Below are positions 15,399 to 24,078 of a stretch of DNA of 64,000 bases, one piece after another (within the stretch, counting starts at the first letter, position 1; each line of letters opens with the position of its first letter). The translations under genes were made by a program, and so were the position numbers. Origin of the DNA: Pseudomonadota bacterium (GTDB lineage: Bacteria > Pseudomonadota > Gammaproteobacteria > Steroidobacterales > Steroidobacteraceae); the NCBI GenBank assembly GCA_023457495.1, contig JAEWLQ010000059.1:92599-156598 (forward strand), in the 5' to 3' direction. The notes under the pieces were generated by a model. That model made no database searches, had not been told where the DNA came from, and saw only the letters and a program-made list of their open reading frames with translations.

Positions 15399-16085
15399 GC
15401 GCATGTGATGAGCGTCGCTCCCGCGGCGCACTCCAGTTGTTGATTGCGCCAGATTTTTAGTCCGCCGGCCGTGGGGGCGGGTTATCTGTCTCTGCCATTT
15501 CCCGAAGGCGCCTAGCGCAGTCTGGGGGAGTCGTTTGCCGGCTCTGTGCCTTGCGCGAACGCCGGATGCGCCGCGTCCGCTCGTGCTCATCACATGCACG
15601 CCACTCGGCCGCCCAAGTACCACCCTCTTCCTGTTCGTCGAGGGTCGTCCAGTCGCTGAAGGCCTTTTGAGAAAGGATCTCTTCGTTCGGACTCCGCGCA
15701 AGCGGAGCTGGATCGCACGAAGACGCAAGAGAAGCGCTCTTCTCCCGAACTCCGCGAAGCGGAGCCCGACTCGCACGAAGACCCAGAATGAAACGCTCTT
15801 CTCCAAAACTCCGCGCAGCGGAGTTCGCTTCGCGCGGGGATCATCGGCGCTAGGGCGCGGTGAACGGCATGGCCAGCGCACACGCGATGGGGCTGAGCGT
15901 ACGCGGCGCATCCTGCGTTCGCGCAAGGCACGGAGCCGGCAAGAGGCTCCCTCAGACTGCGCTAGGCGCCTTCGGGGAATGGCACAGACAGATAACTCGC
16001 CCCCACGGCCGGCGGACTGAAAATCTGGCGCAATCAACAACTGGAGTGCGCCGCGGGAGCGAAACCCATCGCGTGGGTGATGGCC
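15399..16085. repeat. Non-coding inverted-repeat element, copy 2
   Basis: This gap between convergent bamD and nadE holds two inverted arms, 15399-15602 and 15866-16085, that are clear relatives of the element-1 arms at 2408-2632 and 2999-3224 (shared blocks include GCGCACTCCAGTTGTT, TTTTTAGTCCGCCGGCCGTG and CTTGCGCGAACG). The spacer differs completely from element 1 and carries its own tandem repeat. The 42-bp terminal repeats of element 1 are absent. The apparent reading frames are mirror images across the arms and look non-coding. Confidence 0.85.
15692..15839. repeat. 58-59-bp tandem repeat with small hairpins in element 2
   Basis: Units start at 15692, 15750 and 15809 (the third is partial). 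Each opens with a small hairpin, CTCCGCG-(C)A(A)GCGGAG, followed in the first two by CGCACGAAGAC and CGCTCTTCTCC blocks. A degenerate earlier unit may lie at 15670-15690. The repeat occupies the spacer between the two long arms. Confidence 0.75.
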
Positions 16086-16106
16086 CCGCCGTTCACCGCG
16101 CGTTAG

Positions 16107-17768
16107 CTACCTTCGATACCCCGAAGTAATCGGATACCGCCAATCACGCCCGAATGCGCGGCGGCTCACCCGAACACCCGGCGGCGCCTGGCGCCGCTTG
16201 TATTCGTTGCGCTTCACGAGATCCAGCACGCGCACGACCGTTGGCCGATCGAATCCGCGCGCGCAGATCTCGTCGACGGACAGGTCGTCCTCGATGAACG
16301 CTTCGAGAATGGGATCGAGGATTTCGTACGGCGGCAGGGAGTCGCTGTCTTTCTGGTCGGGGCGCAGCTCGGCGGAGGGCGGACGCTCGATCACGCGCCG
16401 AGGGATGACGGGCCCTTCTCCCTTGACGATGGCGCCGTCGGCCACTGAGTTGCGGTATTCGGCGAGCCGATACACGAGTAGTTTGCTGCAGTCCTTGATC
16501 GGCGCGAAGCCGCCGGCCATGTCGCCGTACAACGTGGCGTAGCCCACCGCCATTTCGCTCTTGTTGCCGGTGGTCAGCAGCATCTTGCCGGTCTTGTTGG
16601 AGATGCCCATGAGCAGCACCATGCGGCAACGCGACTGGATGTTCTCTTCGGTCGTGTCGGGTTTGCGGCCGGCGAACTCGTCGCGCAGCGTCGTCTCGGC
16701 GGCCTTCATCATCTCGCCGATCGGCAGTACGCTGTACTTCACGCCGAGCCGTTCGGCCTGCTCACGCGCGTCGTCGAGGCTCATCTGCGAGGTGTAGGGT
16801 GACGGCATCATGACCGCGTGCACGCGGTCCCTGCCCAACGCGTCGACCGCGATCGCGAGCGTGAGCGCGGAATCGATGCCGCCCGACAGGCCCATCACGA
16901 CGCCCGGGAATCCGTGTTTGCCGACGTAGTCGCGCACGCCGAGCACCAGCGCGCGGTACACACTCTCCGCGTCGGCGAGTTCGGGCGAGATCGCGGCCGG
17001 CACGGGCCGCACGACGCCGTCCACGCGCTCGAACTCGATGGTGTACAGCCCTTCCTCGAACGGCGGCGCGCGCATGACGACGACGCCCTTGCCGTCCATC
17101 ACGAACGAGTTGCCGTCGAACACCAGCTCATCCTGGCCGCCGAGCATGTTGACGTAGACGACCGGCAGACCAAGGTCCCGCACGCAGCGGCGCACGATGT
17201 CCTCGCGATTGCGCTGCTTGTGCAGCTCGAACGGCGAGGCGTTGAGCACGATGAACATCTCGGCGCCAGCCGAACGCGCAAGCTGCGCGGGCTCCGGCTC
17301 CCAGATGTCTTCGCAGACCAGCAGGCCGATGCGAATGCCGCGGAAGTCCACGACGGTGGGCTGTGCGCCGGTCTTGAAGTAACGCTTCTCGTCGAAGACC
17401 TTGTAGTTGGGCAGGCAGTTCTTGCGGTGCGTGGCGCGTAGCGAACCCTTCTCGAACAGCGCCGCGGAATTGAAGATCTGGTCGCCCGCGTATTCCGGAA
17501 AGCCGAGCACGACGCCGCAGCTCGCGCGCGCGCCACTCACGGTCTTGAGCCCGGCCTCGATCGCCACGCGGAAGCCGCGGTGAAGCAGCAGGTCCTCGGG
17601 TGGATAGCCCGACAGCGTGAGCTCGGGCAACACGAGCAGGTCCGCGTCGAGTTCGCCGCAGGCGCGCTCGGCCGCCGCGACGATCTTCTGCGCGTTGCCC
17701 GCGACATCGCCCACGAGCATGTTCAACTGCCCGAGGGCGATCCGCAGCCGGTTGTGGGTCGCGTTCAC
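16107..17768 (-). CDS. nadE: Glutamine-dependent NAD+ synthetase
   Basis: 553 residues, the long two-domain form. The N-terminal nitrilase-type amidase has the catalytic triad Glu49 (LPELTLSGYPPEDL), Lys117 and Cys153 (LLVCEDIWEP) and releases ammonia from glutamine. The C-terminal ATP-pyrophosphatase domain carries SGGIDS at 296-301 and amidates deamido-NAD to NAD+. It starts 22 bp after sucD on the same strand, so sucC-sucD-nadE may be one transcript, an uncommon partner for succinyl-CoA synthetase. The 3' end abuts element 2. Confidence 0.97.
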   Translation of the reverse strand: MNATHNRLRIALGQLNMLVGDVAGNAQKIVAAAERACGELDADLLVLPELTLSGYPPEDLLLHRGFRVAIEAGLKTVSGARASCGVVLGFPEYAGDQIFNSAALFEKGSLRATHRKNCLPNYKVFDEKRYFKTGAQPTVVDFRGIRIGLLVCEDIWEPEPAQLARSAGAEMFIVLNASPFELHKQRNREDIVRRCVRDLGLPVVYVNMLGGQDELVFDGNSFVMDGKGVVVMRAPPFEEGLYTIEFERVDGVVRPVPAAISPELADAESVYRALVLGVRDYVGKHGFPGVVMGLSGGIDSALTLAIAVDALGRDRVHAVMMPSPYTSQMSLDDAREQAERLGVKYSVLPIGEMMKAAETTLRDEFAGRKPDTTEENIQSRCRMVLLMGISNKTGKMLLTTGNKSEMAVGYATLYGDMAGGFAPIKDCSKLLVYRLAEYRNSVADGAIVKGEGPVIPRRVIERPPSAELRPDQKDSDSLPPYEILDPILEAFIEDDLSVDEICARGFDRPTVVRVLDLVKRNEYKRRQAPPGVRVSRRAFGRDWRYPITSGYRR

Positions 17769-17790
17769 CTGCGTGATGCGTCGCGCCGGA

Positions 17791-18861
17791 TTACTTCGCG
17801 CGCCGCGCCTTCACCGGCTTCTTCTTCGCGGGCTTTTTCGCGGACTTCTTCACAAACTTTTTCGAGGCCTTCTTCGCAGGCGCCGCTTTCTTCTTCGCGG
17901 CAGCCTTGCTCTTCGCGCCCTTCTTCGCGGAACGCTGCTCGATGATCAACACGGTCGGGCCGGCCGGCTTTTTGACCGGCTTCGCACGCCGCTTGGCGAG
18001 CATATCGGCCATCGCCGAGCCGAGATCCGCGGGCGAGCGCACGGTGCGCGCCCCCGCCTTCTCGAGCGCGCGGTACTTGTCCGCCGCCGTGCCCTTGCCG
18101 CCCGCGATCACCGCGCCGGCATGGCCCATGCGCTTGCCCGGAGGCGCCGTGACGCCGGCGATGTACGCGACCACCGGCTTGGTGACGTACTTGCGGATGA
18201 ATTCCGCCGCGGCTTCTTCGTCCGTGCCGCCGATCTCGCCGACCATGATGATGCCTTCGGTCTGCGGATCCCGTTCGAACAGCTCCAGCACGTCGATGAA
18301 GTTCATGCCCCGCACCGGATCGCCGCCGATGCCGACGCAGGTGCTCTGGCCGAGCCCCTTGTTGGTCGTCTGGAACACGGCCTCATACGTCAGCGTGCCC
18401 GAGCGCGACACGATGCCGACGCGGCCCTTCTTGTGAATGAAGCCCGGCATGATGCCGATCTTGCATTCCCCCGGCGTGATGATGCCCGGGCAGTTGGGCC
18501 CGATGAGTCGCGTGCCGGAGCCCGCGAGCGAGGCCTTCACGCGCACCATGTCGTTGATCGGGATGCCTTCGGTAATGCAGACCACGAGCTCGATGCCGGC
18601 ATCCGCCGCCTCGAGGATCGCGTCCGCCGCGAACGGCGCGGGCACGTAGATGACGCTCGCGGTGGCGCCGGTGTCTTTCACCGCATCGGCGACGGTGTCG
18701 AACACCGGCAGGTTGAGATGTTTCTCACCGCCGCGGCCGGGCGTGACGCCGCCGACCATCTTCGTGCCGTACTTGATGCTCTGTTCGCTGTGGAACGTGC
18801 CCTGCTGGCCGGTGAAGCCCTGGCAGATCACGCGCGTGTTCTTGTTTACGAGAATGCTCAT
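17791..18861 (-). CDS. sucD: Succinyl-CoA synthetase alpha subunit with lysine-rich tail
   Basis: 356 residues; the TCA-cycle enzyme that couples succinyl-CoA hydrolysis to NTP formation together with SucC. The CoA-binding Rossmann domain comes first (GFTGQQGTFHSEQ), then the ligase domain with the phosphohistidine loop GHAGAVI (His247). The normal family length is about 290 residues. From ~290 this protein continues with a ~65-residue tail dominated by Lys, Ala and Pro, resembling histone-H1-like tails. The tail is in frame, uninterrupted and ends just before nadE, so it is not a sequencing frameshift into another known gene. It lies 4 bp after sucC. Confidence 0.97.
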   Translation of the reverse strand: MSILVNKNTRVICQGFTGQQGTFHSEQSIKYGTKMVGGVTPGRGGEKHLNLPVFDTVADAVKDTGATASVIYVPAPFAADAILEAADAGIELVVCITEGIPINDMVRVKASLAGSGTRLIGPNCPGIITPGECKIGIMPGFIHKKGRVGIVSRSGTLTYEAVFQTTNKGLGQSTCVGIGGDPVRGMNFIDVLELFERDPQTEGIIMVGEIGGTDEEAAAEFIRKYVTKPVVAYIAGVTAPPGKRMGHAGAVIAGGKGTAADKYRALEKAGARTVRSPADLGSAMADMLAKRRAKPVKKPAGPTVLIIEQRSAKKGAKSKAAAKKKAAPAKKASKKFVKKSAKKPAKKKPVKARRAK

Positions 18862-18865
18862 TTAA

Positions 18866-20035
18866 TTAACGTCCGTTGGCGGCGAGTGCGACGGCCTTCT
18901 TCGCCGCATCGGTGAGATCGGTGGCGGGCGTGATCGCGAGCGCGCTGTGCGTCAGCATCTCGCGCGCCTGGTCGGCGTTGGTGCCCTCGAGGCGCACCAC
19001 GACCGGCACCGCGACGCCCACCTGCTTCACGGCGATCATCACGCCCTCGGCGATCAGGTCGCAGCGCACGATGCCGCCGAAGATGTTCACGAGGATGGCG
19101 CGGACCTTCCGGTTGGAAAGGATCAGCTTGAACGCCTCGGTCACACGCTCGGCCGTGGCGCCGCCGCCGACGTCGAGGAAGTTCGCGGGATTGCCGCCGT
19201 GCAGCTTGATCAGGTCCATCGTCGCCATCGCAAGCCCAGCGCCGTTCACCATGCAGGCGATGTCGCCGTCGAGCGAGACGTAGTTGAGATCGTGCTCGGA
19301 CGCGGCGCGCTCGATCGGATCTTCCTGCGAAGGATCGCGCATCTCGCCGAGCTTCTTCTGGCGGAACATGGCGTTCGCATCGATGTTGATCTTCGCGTCG
19401 AGCGCGACGAGGTCGCCGGACTTCGTGACGATCAGCGGATTGACTTCGAGCAGCGCCGCATCGCGCTCGAGATAGATGCGGTACAGCGCCATCAGGATCT
19501 TCTGGAACTGCCCGACCTGCGGGCCCTTGAAGCCCAGACCGAAGGCGAGCTTGCGGCACTGATAACCCTGCAGACCGGCCGCGGGATCGATGTCCACGCG
19601 CAGGATCTTCTCCGGCTCGTGCTCGGCGACTTCCTCGATGTCCATGCCGCCCGCGGACGAGGCGATGACCGCCACGCGTCCGCGCTCGCGGTTGAGCGTC
19701 AGCGAAAGATAGATCTCGCGCTCGATGTCCGAACCCGACTCCACGTACACCGTCTCGATGGGCAGGCCTTCCGGACCGGTCTGCTTGGTGACGAGGCGCT
19801 GGCCGAGCATGTCGGCCGTCGCGCTGCGCACCGTATCGAGGTCGCGCGCGAGCTTCACGCCGCCGGCCTTGCCGCGACCACCCGCGTGCACCTGGGCCTT
19901 GACCACCCAGAGGCTGCCGCCTAACGACTGGGCGGCGGCCACCGCCTCCTCGGCGCTTTTGGCTGGCTTGCCCTGAGGAACCGGAATTCCGAACTCGCGG
20001 AAGACTTCTTTCGACTGGTATTCGTGGAGATTCAT
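18866..20035 (-). CDS. sucC: Succinyl-CoA synthetase beta subunit
   Basis: 389 residues, standard length. The ATP-grasp domain at the N-terminus (MNLHEYQSKEVFREFGIPVP, HAGGRGKAGGVK) binds the nucleotide. The C-terminal CoA-ligase domain includes GGGATAERV and NIFGGIVRCD. It forms the heterodimer unit with SucD, encoded 4 bp downstream. The 108-bp gap to divergent pilS should hold both promoters; a CAGAAT-like -10 is visible in the sucC sense, but no confident -35. Confidence 0.98.
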   Translation of the reverse strand: MNLHEYQSKEVFREFGIPVPQGKPAKSAEEAVAAAQSLGGSLWVVKAQVHAGGRGKAGGVKLARDLDTVRSATADMLGQRLVTKQTGPEGLPIETVYVESGSDIEREIYLSLTLNRERGRVAVIASSAGGMDIEEVAEHEPEKILRVDIDPAAGLQGYQCRKLAFGLGFKGPQVGQFQKILMALYRIYLERDAALLEVNPLIVTKSGDLVALDAKINIDANAMFRQKKLGEMRDPSQEDPIERAASEHDLNYVSLDGDIACMVNGAGLAMATMDLIKLHGGNPANFLDVGGGATAERVTEAFKLILSNRKVRAILVNIFGGIVRCDLIAEGVMIAVKQVGVAVPVVVRLEGTNADQAREMLTHSALAITPATDLTDAAKKAVALAANGR

Positions 20036-20143
20036 CAGACCCCTGGTGATCGTGCGTTCGCTGCCTGAAAAGAGGGGCGGTATTCTGCCAGTTCCGCGGC
20101 TTTACGTGCGCATTCGGCCGCGCTGCTGCTACAGTCACGCCCG

Positions 20144-21766
20144 ATGTCGCTCGTCGCCACCGCGCCCTACGCCCCGACCGATCTCGCCTGGCGCGTCATA
20201 GGGCTGGTCAACCTGTATCGACTGCTGATTCCGCCGGCGCTGTACCTGGTTTACTGGTATCTCGGCTCGTCGACGCCGATCGGATCGGCATTTCCAAAGC
20301 TTTTCCTCTGGGGCTGCGTGGTGTACTTCGCGGCCGGCATCGCGATCATCGCCGGCGGCCGGCGCCTGCTGCCCAATCTGCGTGCAACGACATTCGTCCA
20401 TGCGATGGTCGATGCGGTTGCGATCAGCCTCATCCTTTTGTCCAGCGGCGGCGTCGCGAGTGGTCTTGGCATCCTGTTCGTGGTGCCCGTGGGCGCCATG
20501 GCGCTTCTGGCGGACAGCCGTGACGCTTTCCTGCTCGCGGCTGTCGCTACGGTCGCACTCTTCGCGCAACAGATTTCGGGACATTACTTCGACACGGCCT
20601 CGCCCGAGGCTTATCCCTCCACGGGCATCATCGGCGGCATCGTCTTCCTGGTCGCGCTGCTCGCCTGGCCCCTGGCCACACGCCTGCGCGATACCGAGGC
20701 AACCGTGCGCCGGCAGCAGGTGGACCTCGCCAATCTCGCGCAGCTATCCCAATACATCGTGCAACACCTGCGCGAGAGCATCGTGGTCGTCGATCACGAG
20801 AACCGGATCCGGCTCATCAACGAATCCGCCGCGCAGCTGCTCGGAGACAGCCGCGCGTATCCGGGCGCGCTGCTGGGCGAGGCGTCCCCCCAGCTTCTCT
20901 ATCTACTCGAGACCTGGCGCAAGCGCACCCTGTCCCCCGGCGCGCCCGCCCAGACCTTCATCTCCGACGATGGCGGCCACGTGATCCAGCCTCATTTCGC
21001 ATCGCTCGGCGGCAGCGAACCGGCGCCGGTCATCGTGTTCCTCGAGGATACGGAGTTGCTGGCGGCGAAGATCCAGCAATCGAAGCTCGCCGGCCTGGGC
21101 CGCCTCTCCGCCAGCATCGCGCACGAGATCCGCAATCCGGTGGGCGCCATGAGCCATGCCGCGCAACTGCTCGGCGAATCGACATCGCTGTCGGCCGAGG
21201 ACAAGCGCCTCACGGAGATCGTGCGCACCAACGGCGATCGCGTGCGGCAGATCATCGAGAACGTCATGTCGATGGCGCGGCGCGAGAATTCGCGCCCCGA
21301 ACGGATCATCCTCGGCACCTGGCTGGCCGGATTCCGCGACGAGTTCTGCGCCACCATGCAGGTCGAGCCCGACCGGCTCGCGATCTCTTCCCTGCTCGGA
21401 GACGTGGAAATCCAGGTCGACCCCTCGCAACTGCGCCAGATCGTCTGGAACCTCTGCGAGAACGCGATCAAATACGGCATGAGCAAGGAAGGTGGAGACA
21501 GCATCGAGCTGCGAGTCGGCCGGCTGGCCTCGACCGCCCGGCCCTTCCTCGAAGTCGCGGATCGCGGTCCCGGCATCGCGGCGCAACACCGCGAGCTCAT
21601 CTTCGAACCCTTCTTCACCGGCAACGAACGCGGCACGGGGCTGGGCCTGTTCCTGGCGCGTGAGCTGGCGCAGACCAATGGCGCGACGCTGCTGTACGAA
21701 CCGCGCACCAGCGGCGGCAGCCTGTTCCGCATCGTGTTCCGCGATCCCGAACGCTGGGTGGCTTGA
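20144..21766 (+). CDS. pilS: Sensor histidine kinase PilS
   Basis: 540-residue inner-membrane kinase. Six hydrophobic spans occupy about residues 15-185, followed by a PAS-like domain (residues ~205-310). The HisKA region contains the phospho-acceptor in SIAHEIRNPVGAMSH. The ATPase domain has NLCENAIKYG, GPGI and GTGLGLFLARELAQ boxes. In Pseudomonas PilS senses pilin levels in the membrane and controls PilR; the directly following pilR and the sigma54 promoter at pilA support the same circuit here. Divergent from sucC. Confidence 0.95.
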   Translation: MSLVATAPYAPTDLAWRVIGLVNLYRLLIPPALYLVYWYLGSSTPIGSAFPKLFLWGCVVYFAAGIAIIAGGRRLLPNLRATTFVHAMVDAVAISLILLSSGGVASGLGILFVVPVGAMALLADSRDAFLLAAVATVALFAQQISGHYFDTASPEAYPSTGIIGGIVFLVALLAWPLATRLRDTEATVRRQQVDLANLAQLSQYIVQHLRESIVVVDHENRIRLINESAAQLLGDSRAYPGALLGEASPQLLYLLETWRKRTLSPGAPAQTFISDDGGHVIQPHFASLGGSEPAPVIVFLEDTELLAAKIQQSKLAGLGRLSASIAHEIRNPVGAMSHAAQLLGESTSLSAEDKRLTEIVRTNGDRVRQIIENVMSMARRENSRPERIILGTWLAGFRDEFCATMQVEPDRLAISSLLGDVEIQVDPSQLRQIVWNLCENAIKYGMSKEGGDSIELRVGRLASTARPFLEVADRGPGIAAQHRELIFEPFFTGNERGTGLGLFLARELAQTNGATLLYEPRTSGGSLFRIVFRDPERWVA

Positions 21767-21778
21767 GCAGCGATCGTC

Positions 21779-23158
21779 ATGGCCCCACCGCTCGTACTCG
21801 TCGTGGATGATGAACCGGATCTGGTCGAGCTCGTCACGCTCACCTTGCGTCGCATGGACCTCGCGACCCAATCGGCCGGCGACGTCGCCGGCGCAAAAAA
21901 GCTGCTGAGGTCCCAGCGCTTCGACCTGTGCCTGACCGACATGCGGCTGCCGGACGGCGACGGGCTCGACCTGCTCGAATGGATGACGAACCATTGCCCG
22001 GGCGTTCCCTGCGCCGTGATCACCGCGCATGGCAACGTCGAATCCGCGGTCCGGGCACTCAAGCTCGGCGCGTTCGATTTCGTGTCGAAGCCGCTGGATC
22101 TGGGTGTGCTCAGACGCATCGTCTCCACGGCGCTCAAGCTCTCGCACGCCCCCGATGCCGGCGCCTCGACGCGCACGGGCACGCAGCTCATCGGCAGCGG
22201 GCCGGCGATGGACCGGCTGCGCGAGATGATCCTGCGCGTGGCGCGCAGCCAGGCGCCGGTGCACATCTCGGGCGAATCGGGCACGGGCAAGGAACTGGTC
22301 GCGCGGATGATCCACGGCTCGGGTCCACGCGCCGAGGGACCCTTCGTGCCGGTGAACTGCGGCGCGATTCCCTCCGAGCTGATGGAAAGCGAGCTCTTCG
22401 GGCACAAGCGCGGAAGTTTCACCGGCGCGGTGACGGACAAGGTCGGCCTGATTCCTTCGGCCGAGGGCGGCACGCTGTTCCTCGACGAGGTCGCGGACCT
22501 GCCGTTGCACATGCAGGTGAAACTGCTGCGCGTGATCCAGGAGAAGACCGTCCGTCCCATCGGCGAACAACGCGAGGCGCCGATCGACGTGCGCATCCTC
22601 TCCGCCACGCACAAGAATCTCGGCGAACTCGTCGCGCAGTCGAAATTCCGCGAAGACCTGTTTTATCGCATCAACGTCATCGAGCTGCGCGTGCCGCCGC
22701 TGCGCGAGCGCGCCGAGGACATTCCAGACCTCGCCGCGGGCATCGTGCGTCGCCTGTCGCGTCGCCTCGGGATCGAAGCGCCGACGATCACGCCCGAGGC
22801 CCTATCCGTGCTGCAGGATTTTCCGTTCCCGGGCAACGTGCGAGAGCTCGAGAACGTGCTCGAGCGCGCGTTGGCGCTGTGCAATCACGGTCGCATCGAT
22901 GTCGCGGACCTTCAATTGCGTGCGGTGCCACGCGCCGACAATGCACCGCCGCTGTCCCCAGAACGAATCTCGCAGCTGCGCGGCCAGCCTCCCGCGACGA
23001 CGATGCCCGCGCTCGGCGATCAGCTCGAAGACGTGGAGCGCGCCGCGATCATCAAGGCGCTCGAAGCCGCGCGTTACAACAAGACGGCGGCGGCCAAAGC
23101 GCTCGGCATGACGTTCCGGGCGCTTCGCTATCGGATCAAGAAGCTCGGAATCGAGTGA
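21779..23158 (+). CDS. pilR: Sigma54-dependent response regulator PilR
   Basis: 459 residues. The receiver domain (1-120) has the acidic pair DDE and the phosphorylation site in LTDMRLPDG. The AAA+ domain has GESGTGKE and the sigma54-contact loop in the form GSFTGA, as in Pseudomonas PilR. A Fis-type helix-turn-helix occupies the C-terminus (YNKTAAAKALGMTFRALRYRIKK). It starts 12 bp after pilS and its target pilA promoter lies about 140 bp beyond its stop. Confidence 0.96.
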   Translation: MAPPLVLVVDDEPDLVELVTLTLRRMDLATQSAGDVAGAKKLLRSQRFDLCLTDMRLPDGDGLDLLEWMTNHCPGVPCAVITAHGNVESAVRALKLGAFDFVSKPLDLGVLRRIVSTALKLSHAPDAGASTRTGTQLIGSGPAMDRLREMILRVARSQAPVHISGESGTGKELVARMIHGSGPRAEGPFVPVNCGAIPSELMESELFGHKRGSFTGAVTDKVGLIPSAEGGTLFLDEVADLPLHMQVKLLRVIQEKTVRPIGEQREAPIDVRILSATHKNLGELVAQSKFREDLFYRINVIELRVPPLRERAEDIPDLAAGIVRRLSRRLGIEAPTITPEALSVLQDFPFPGNVRELENVLERALALCNHGRIDVADLQLRAVPRADNAPPLSPERISQLRGQPPATTMPALGDQLEDVERAAIIKALEAARYNKTAAAKALGMTFRALRYRIKKLGIE

Positions 23159-23187
23159 CACAAAGTGACGCGCCACGTCACTTTGTG
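23159..23187. promoter_or_regulatory. Perfect 12-bp inverted repeat between pilR and pilA
   Basis: CACAAAGTGACG and CGTCACTTTGTG flank a 5-nt spacer, beginning one base after the pilR stop. There is no U-tract, which argues against a simple terminator. Its position about 110-140 bp upstream of the -24/-12 element fits an upstream activator site for PilR, or a stem that ends or protects pilSR mRNA. Confidence 0.55.
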
Positions 23188-23298
23188 ACGCGGCGTGGTC
23201 GGCGACGTGCGAATCAGGCGACAGAACTACGTCAAATCGCCGCAACCCCGACAAATATCTGCCTGCAAATCAGCCAGTTGCTTTGCTAGCGTCGCCAC

Positions 23299-23314
23299 TG
23301 GCACACAGCTTGCT
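23299..23314 (+). promoter_or_regulatory. pilA: Sigma54 (-24/-12) promoter of pilA
   Basis: TGGCAC at 23299-23304 and TTGCT at 23310-23314 match the RpoN consensus with the invariant GG and GC in correct spacing. The start site would be near 23326, leaving a leader of about 70 nt before pilA. PilR encoded just upstream is the expected activator. Confidence 0.9.
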
Positions 23315-23396
23315 CCTTACCTAGCCAACTGGCGTCACAGGGCGCCATGTGCGCCAACAGGTTTCTGATTCGTTTTTCTTCTCAGGAGTTAACTTC

Positions 23397-23894
23397 ATGA
23401 AGGCTATCCAAAAGGGCTTTACGCTCATCGAACTGATGATCGTGGTCGCCATCATCGGCATTCTGGCCGCGATCGCGATCCCGGCTTATCAGGACTACAC
23501 CATCCGCTCGCAGGTGACGGAAGGTCTGAACCTCGCCAGCTCCATCAAGGCTGCCGTGGCCGAGAGCTTCGCGGACCGCGGCGTGTGGCCGGCGGACCTC
23601 GACGCGCTGGGCATCTCCAACGAGCCGCAGGGCAAGTATGTCGAAGGCATCGTGGTCGATACGGGCACGATCAACATCACCTACGGCATCGACGCGAATG
23701 CTGACAGGCTGGCCGGCGAAATTCTGTCGCTGCGTCCCTCGGTGAGCCAGAACGACGACGTCATCTGGGTGTGCGGCGATGCGGCCACCCCGACGAGCGC
23801 TAGCGACCCGACCAGTGGTGCCGCTGCTGCCAGCGCCACCACCTTCGGTACCAACGACAAGGGCAAGTACCTCCCGTCGAACTGCCGCGCCTAA
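23397..23894 (+). CDS. pilA: Type IV major pilin PilA
   Basis: 165-residue prepilin, 158 after processing. The short leader MKAIQKG is cut by PilD before Phe8; FTLIELMIVVAIIGILAAIAIP forms the hydrophobic helix (Glu12 is mature Glu5), split here at the usual proline. Cys126 (WVCG) and Cys163 (SNC) should close the C-terminal disulfide loop, which contains an Ala/Ser-rich insert (residues ~133-150). ATG 23397 is chosen because AGGAG lies eight bases upstream and the leader is then canonical. Flanked by a sigma54 promoter and a strong terminator, so it is expressed on its own. Confidence 0.97.
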   Translation: MKAIQKGFTLIELMIVVAIIGILAAIAIPAYQDYTIRSQVTEGLNLASSIKAAVAESFADRGVWPADLDALGISNEPQGKYVEGIVVDTGTINITYGIDANADRLAGEILSLRPSVSQNDDVIWVCGDAATPTSASDPTSGAAAASATTFGTNDKGKYLPSNCRA

Positions 23895-23922
23895 ACGCGA
23901 CAGGACAAGCGAACGCTTGATT

Positions 23923-23955
23923 CGAAGCCCCTCTTGCGAGGGGCTTCGTCTTTTG
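23923..23955 (+). terminator. Rho-independent terminator of pilA
   Basis: Stem CGAAGCCCCTC/GAGGGGCTTCG with a TTGC loop, followed by TCTTTT. It lies 28 bp after the pilA stop and separates pilA from pilBC. Confidence 0.9.
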
Positions 23956-24014
23956 GGAGCCCGGTCACGCGAAGCCATCAACCCGTATGCGACCATTGGG
24001 ACCAGATTTAACAA

Positions 24015-24042
24015 TTGCCTGCCTGCGGCTCATGGGTAGACT
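24015..24042 (+). promoter_or_regulatory. Sigma70-type promoter for pilBC
   Basis: TTGCCT at 24015-24020 and TAGACT at 24037-24042 with a 16-bp spacer, 36 bp before the pilB start. It lies between the pilA terminator and pilB, where a separate start is expected. Confidence 0.5.
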
Positions 24043-24078
24043 AGGCCGCAGCGGGTTGGGTCGCTCACACGTAACCAC

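Noticed and set aside
15692..15839. Tandem units with hairpins suggesting a CRISPR array
   Set aside because: Units are contiguous tandem repeats without unique spacers, only two and a half copies, and no cas genes are present.
15535..16129. 161-codon and similar frames in element 2
   Set aside because: Same mirror-image pattern; the frame crosses the tandem repeat and both arms, so coding is unlikely.
20903..22614. Two overlapping long antisense frames across pilS/pilR
   Set aside because: They mirror the codon structure of pilS and pilR and have biased composition typical of shadow frames.
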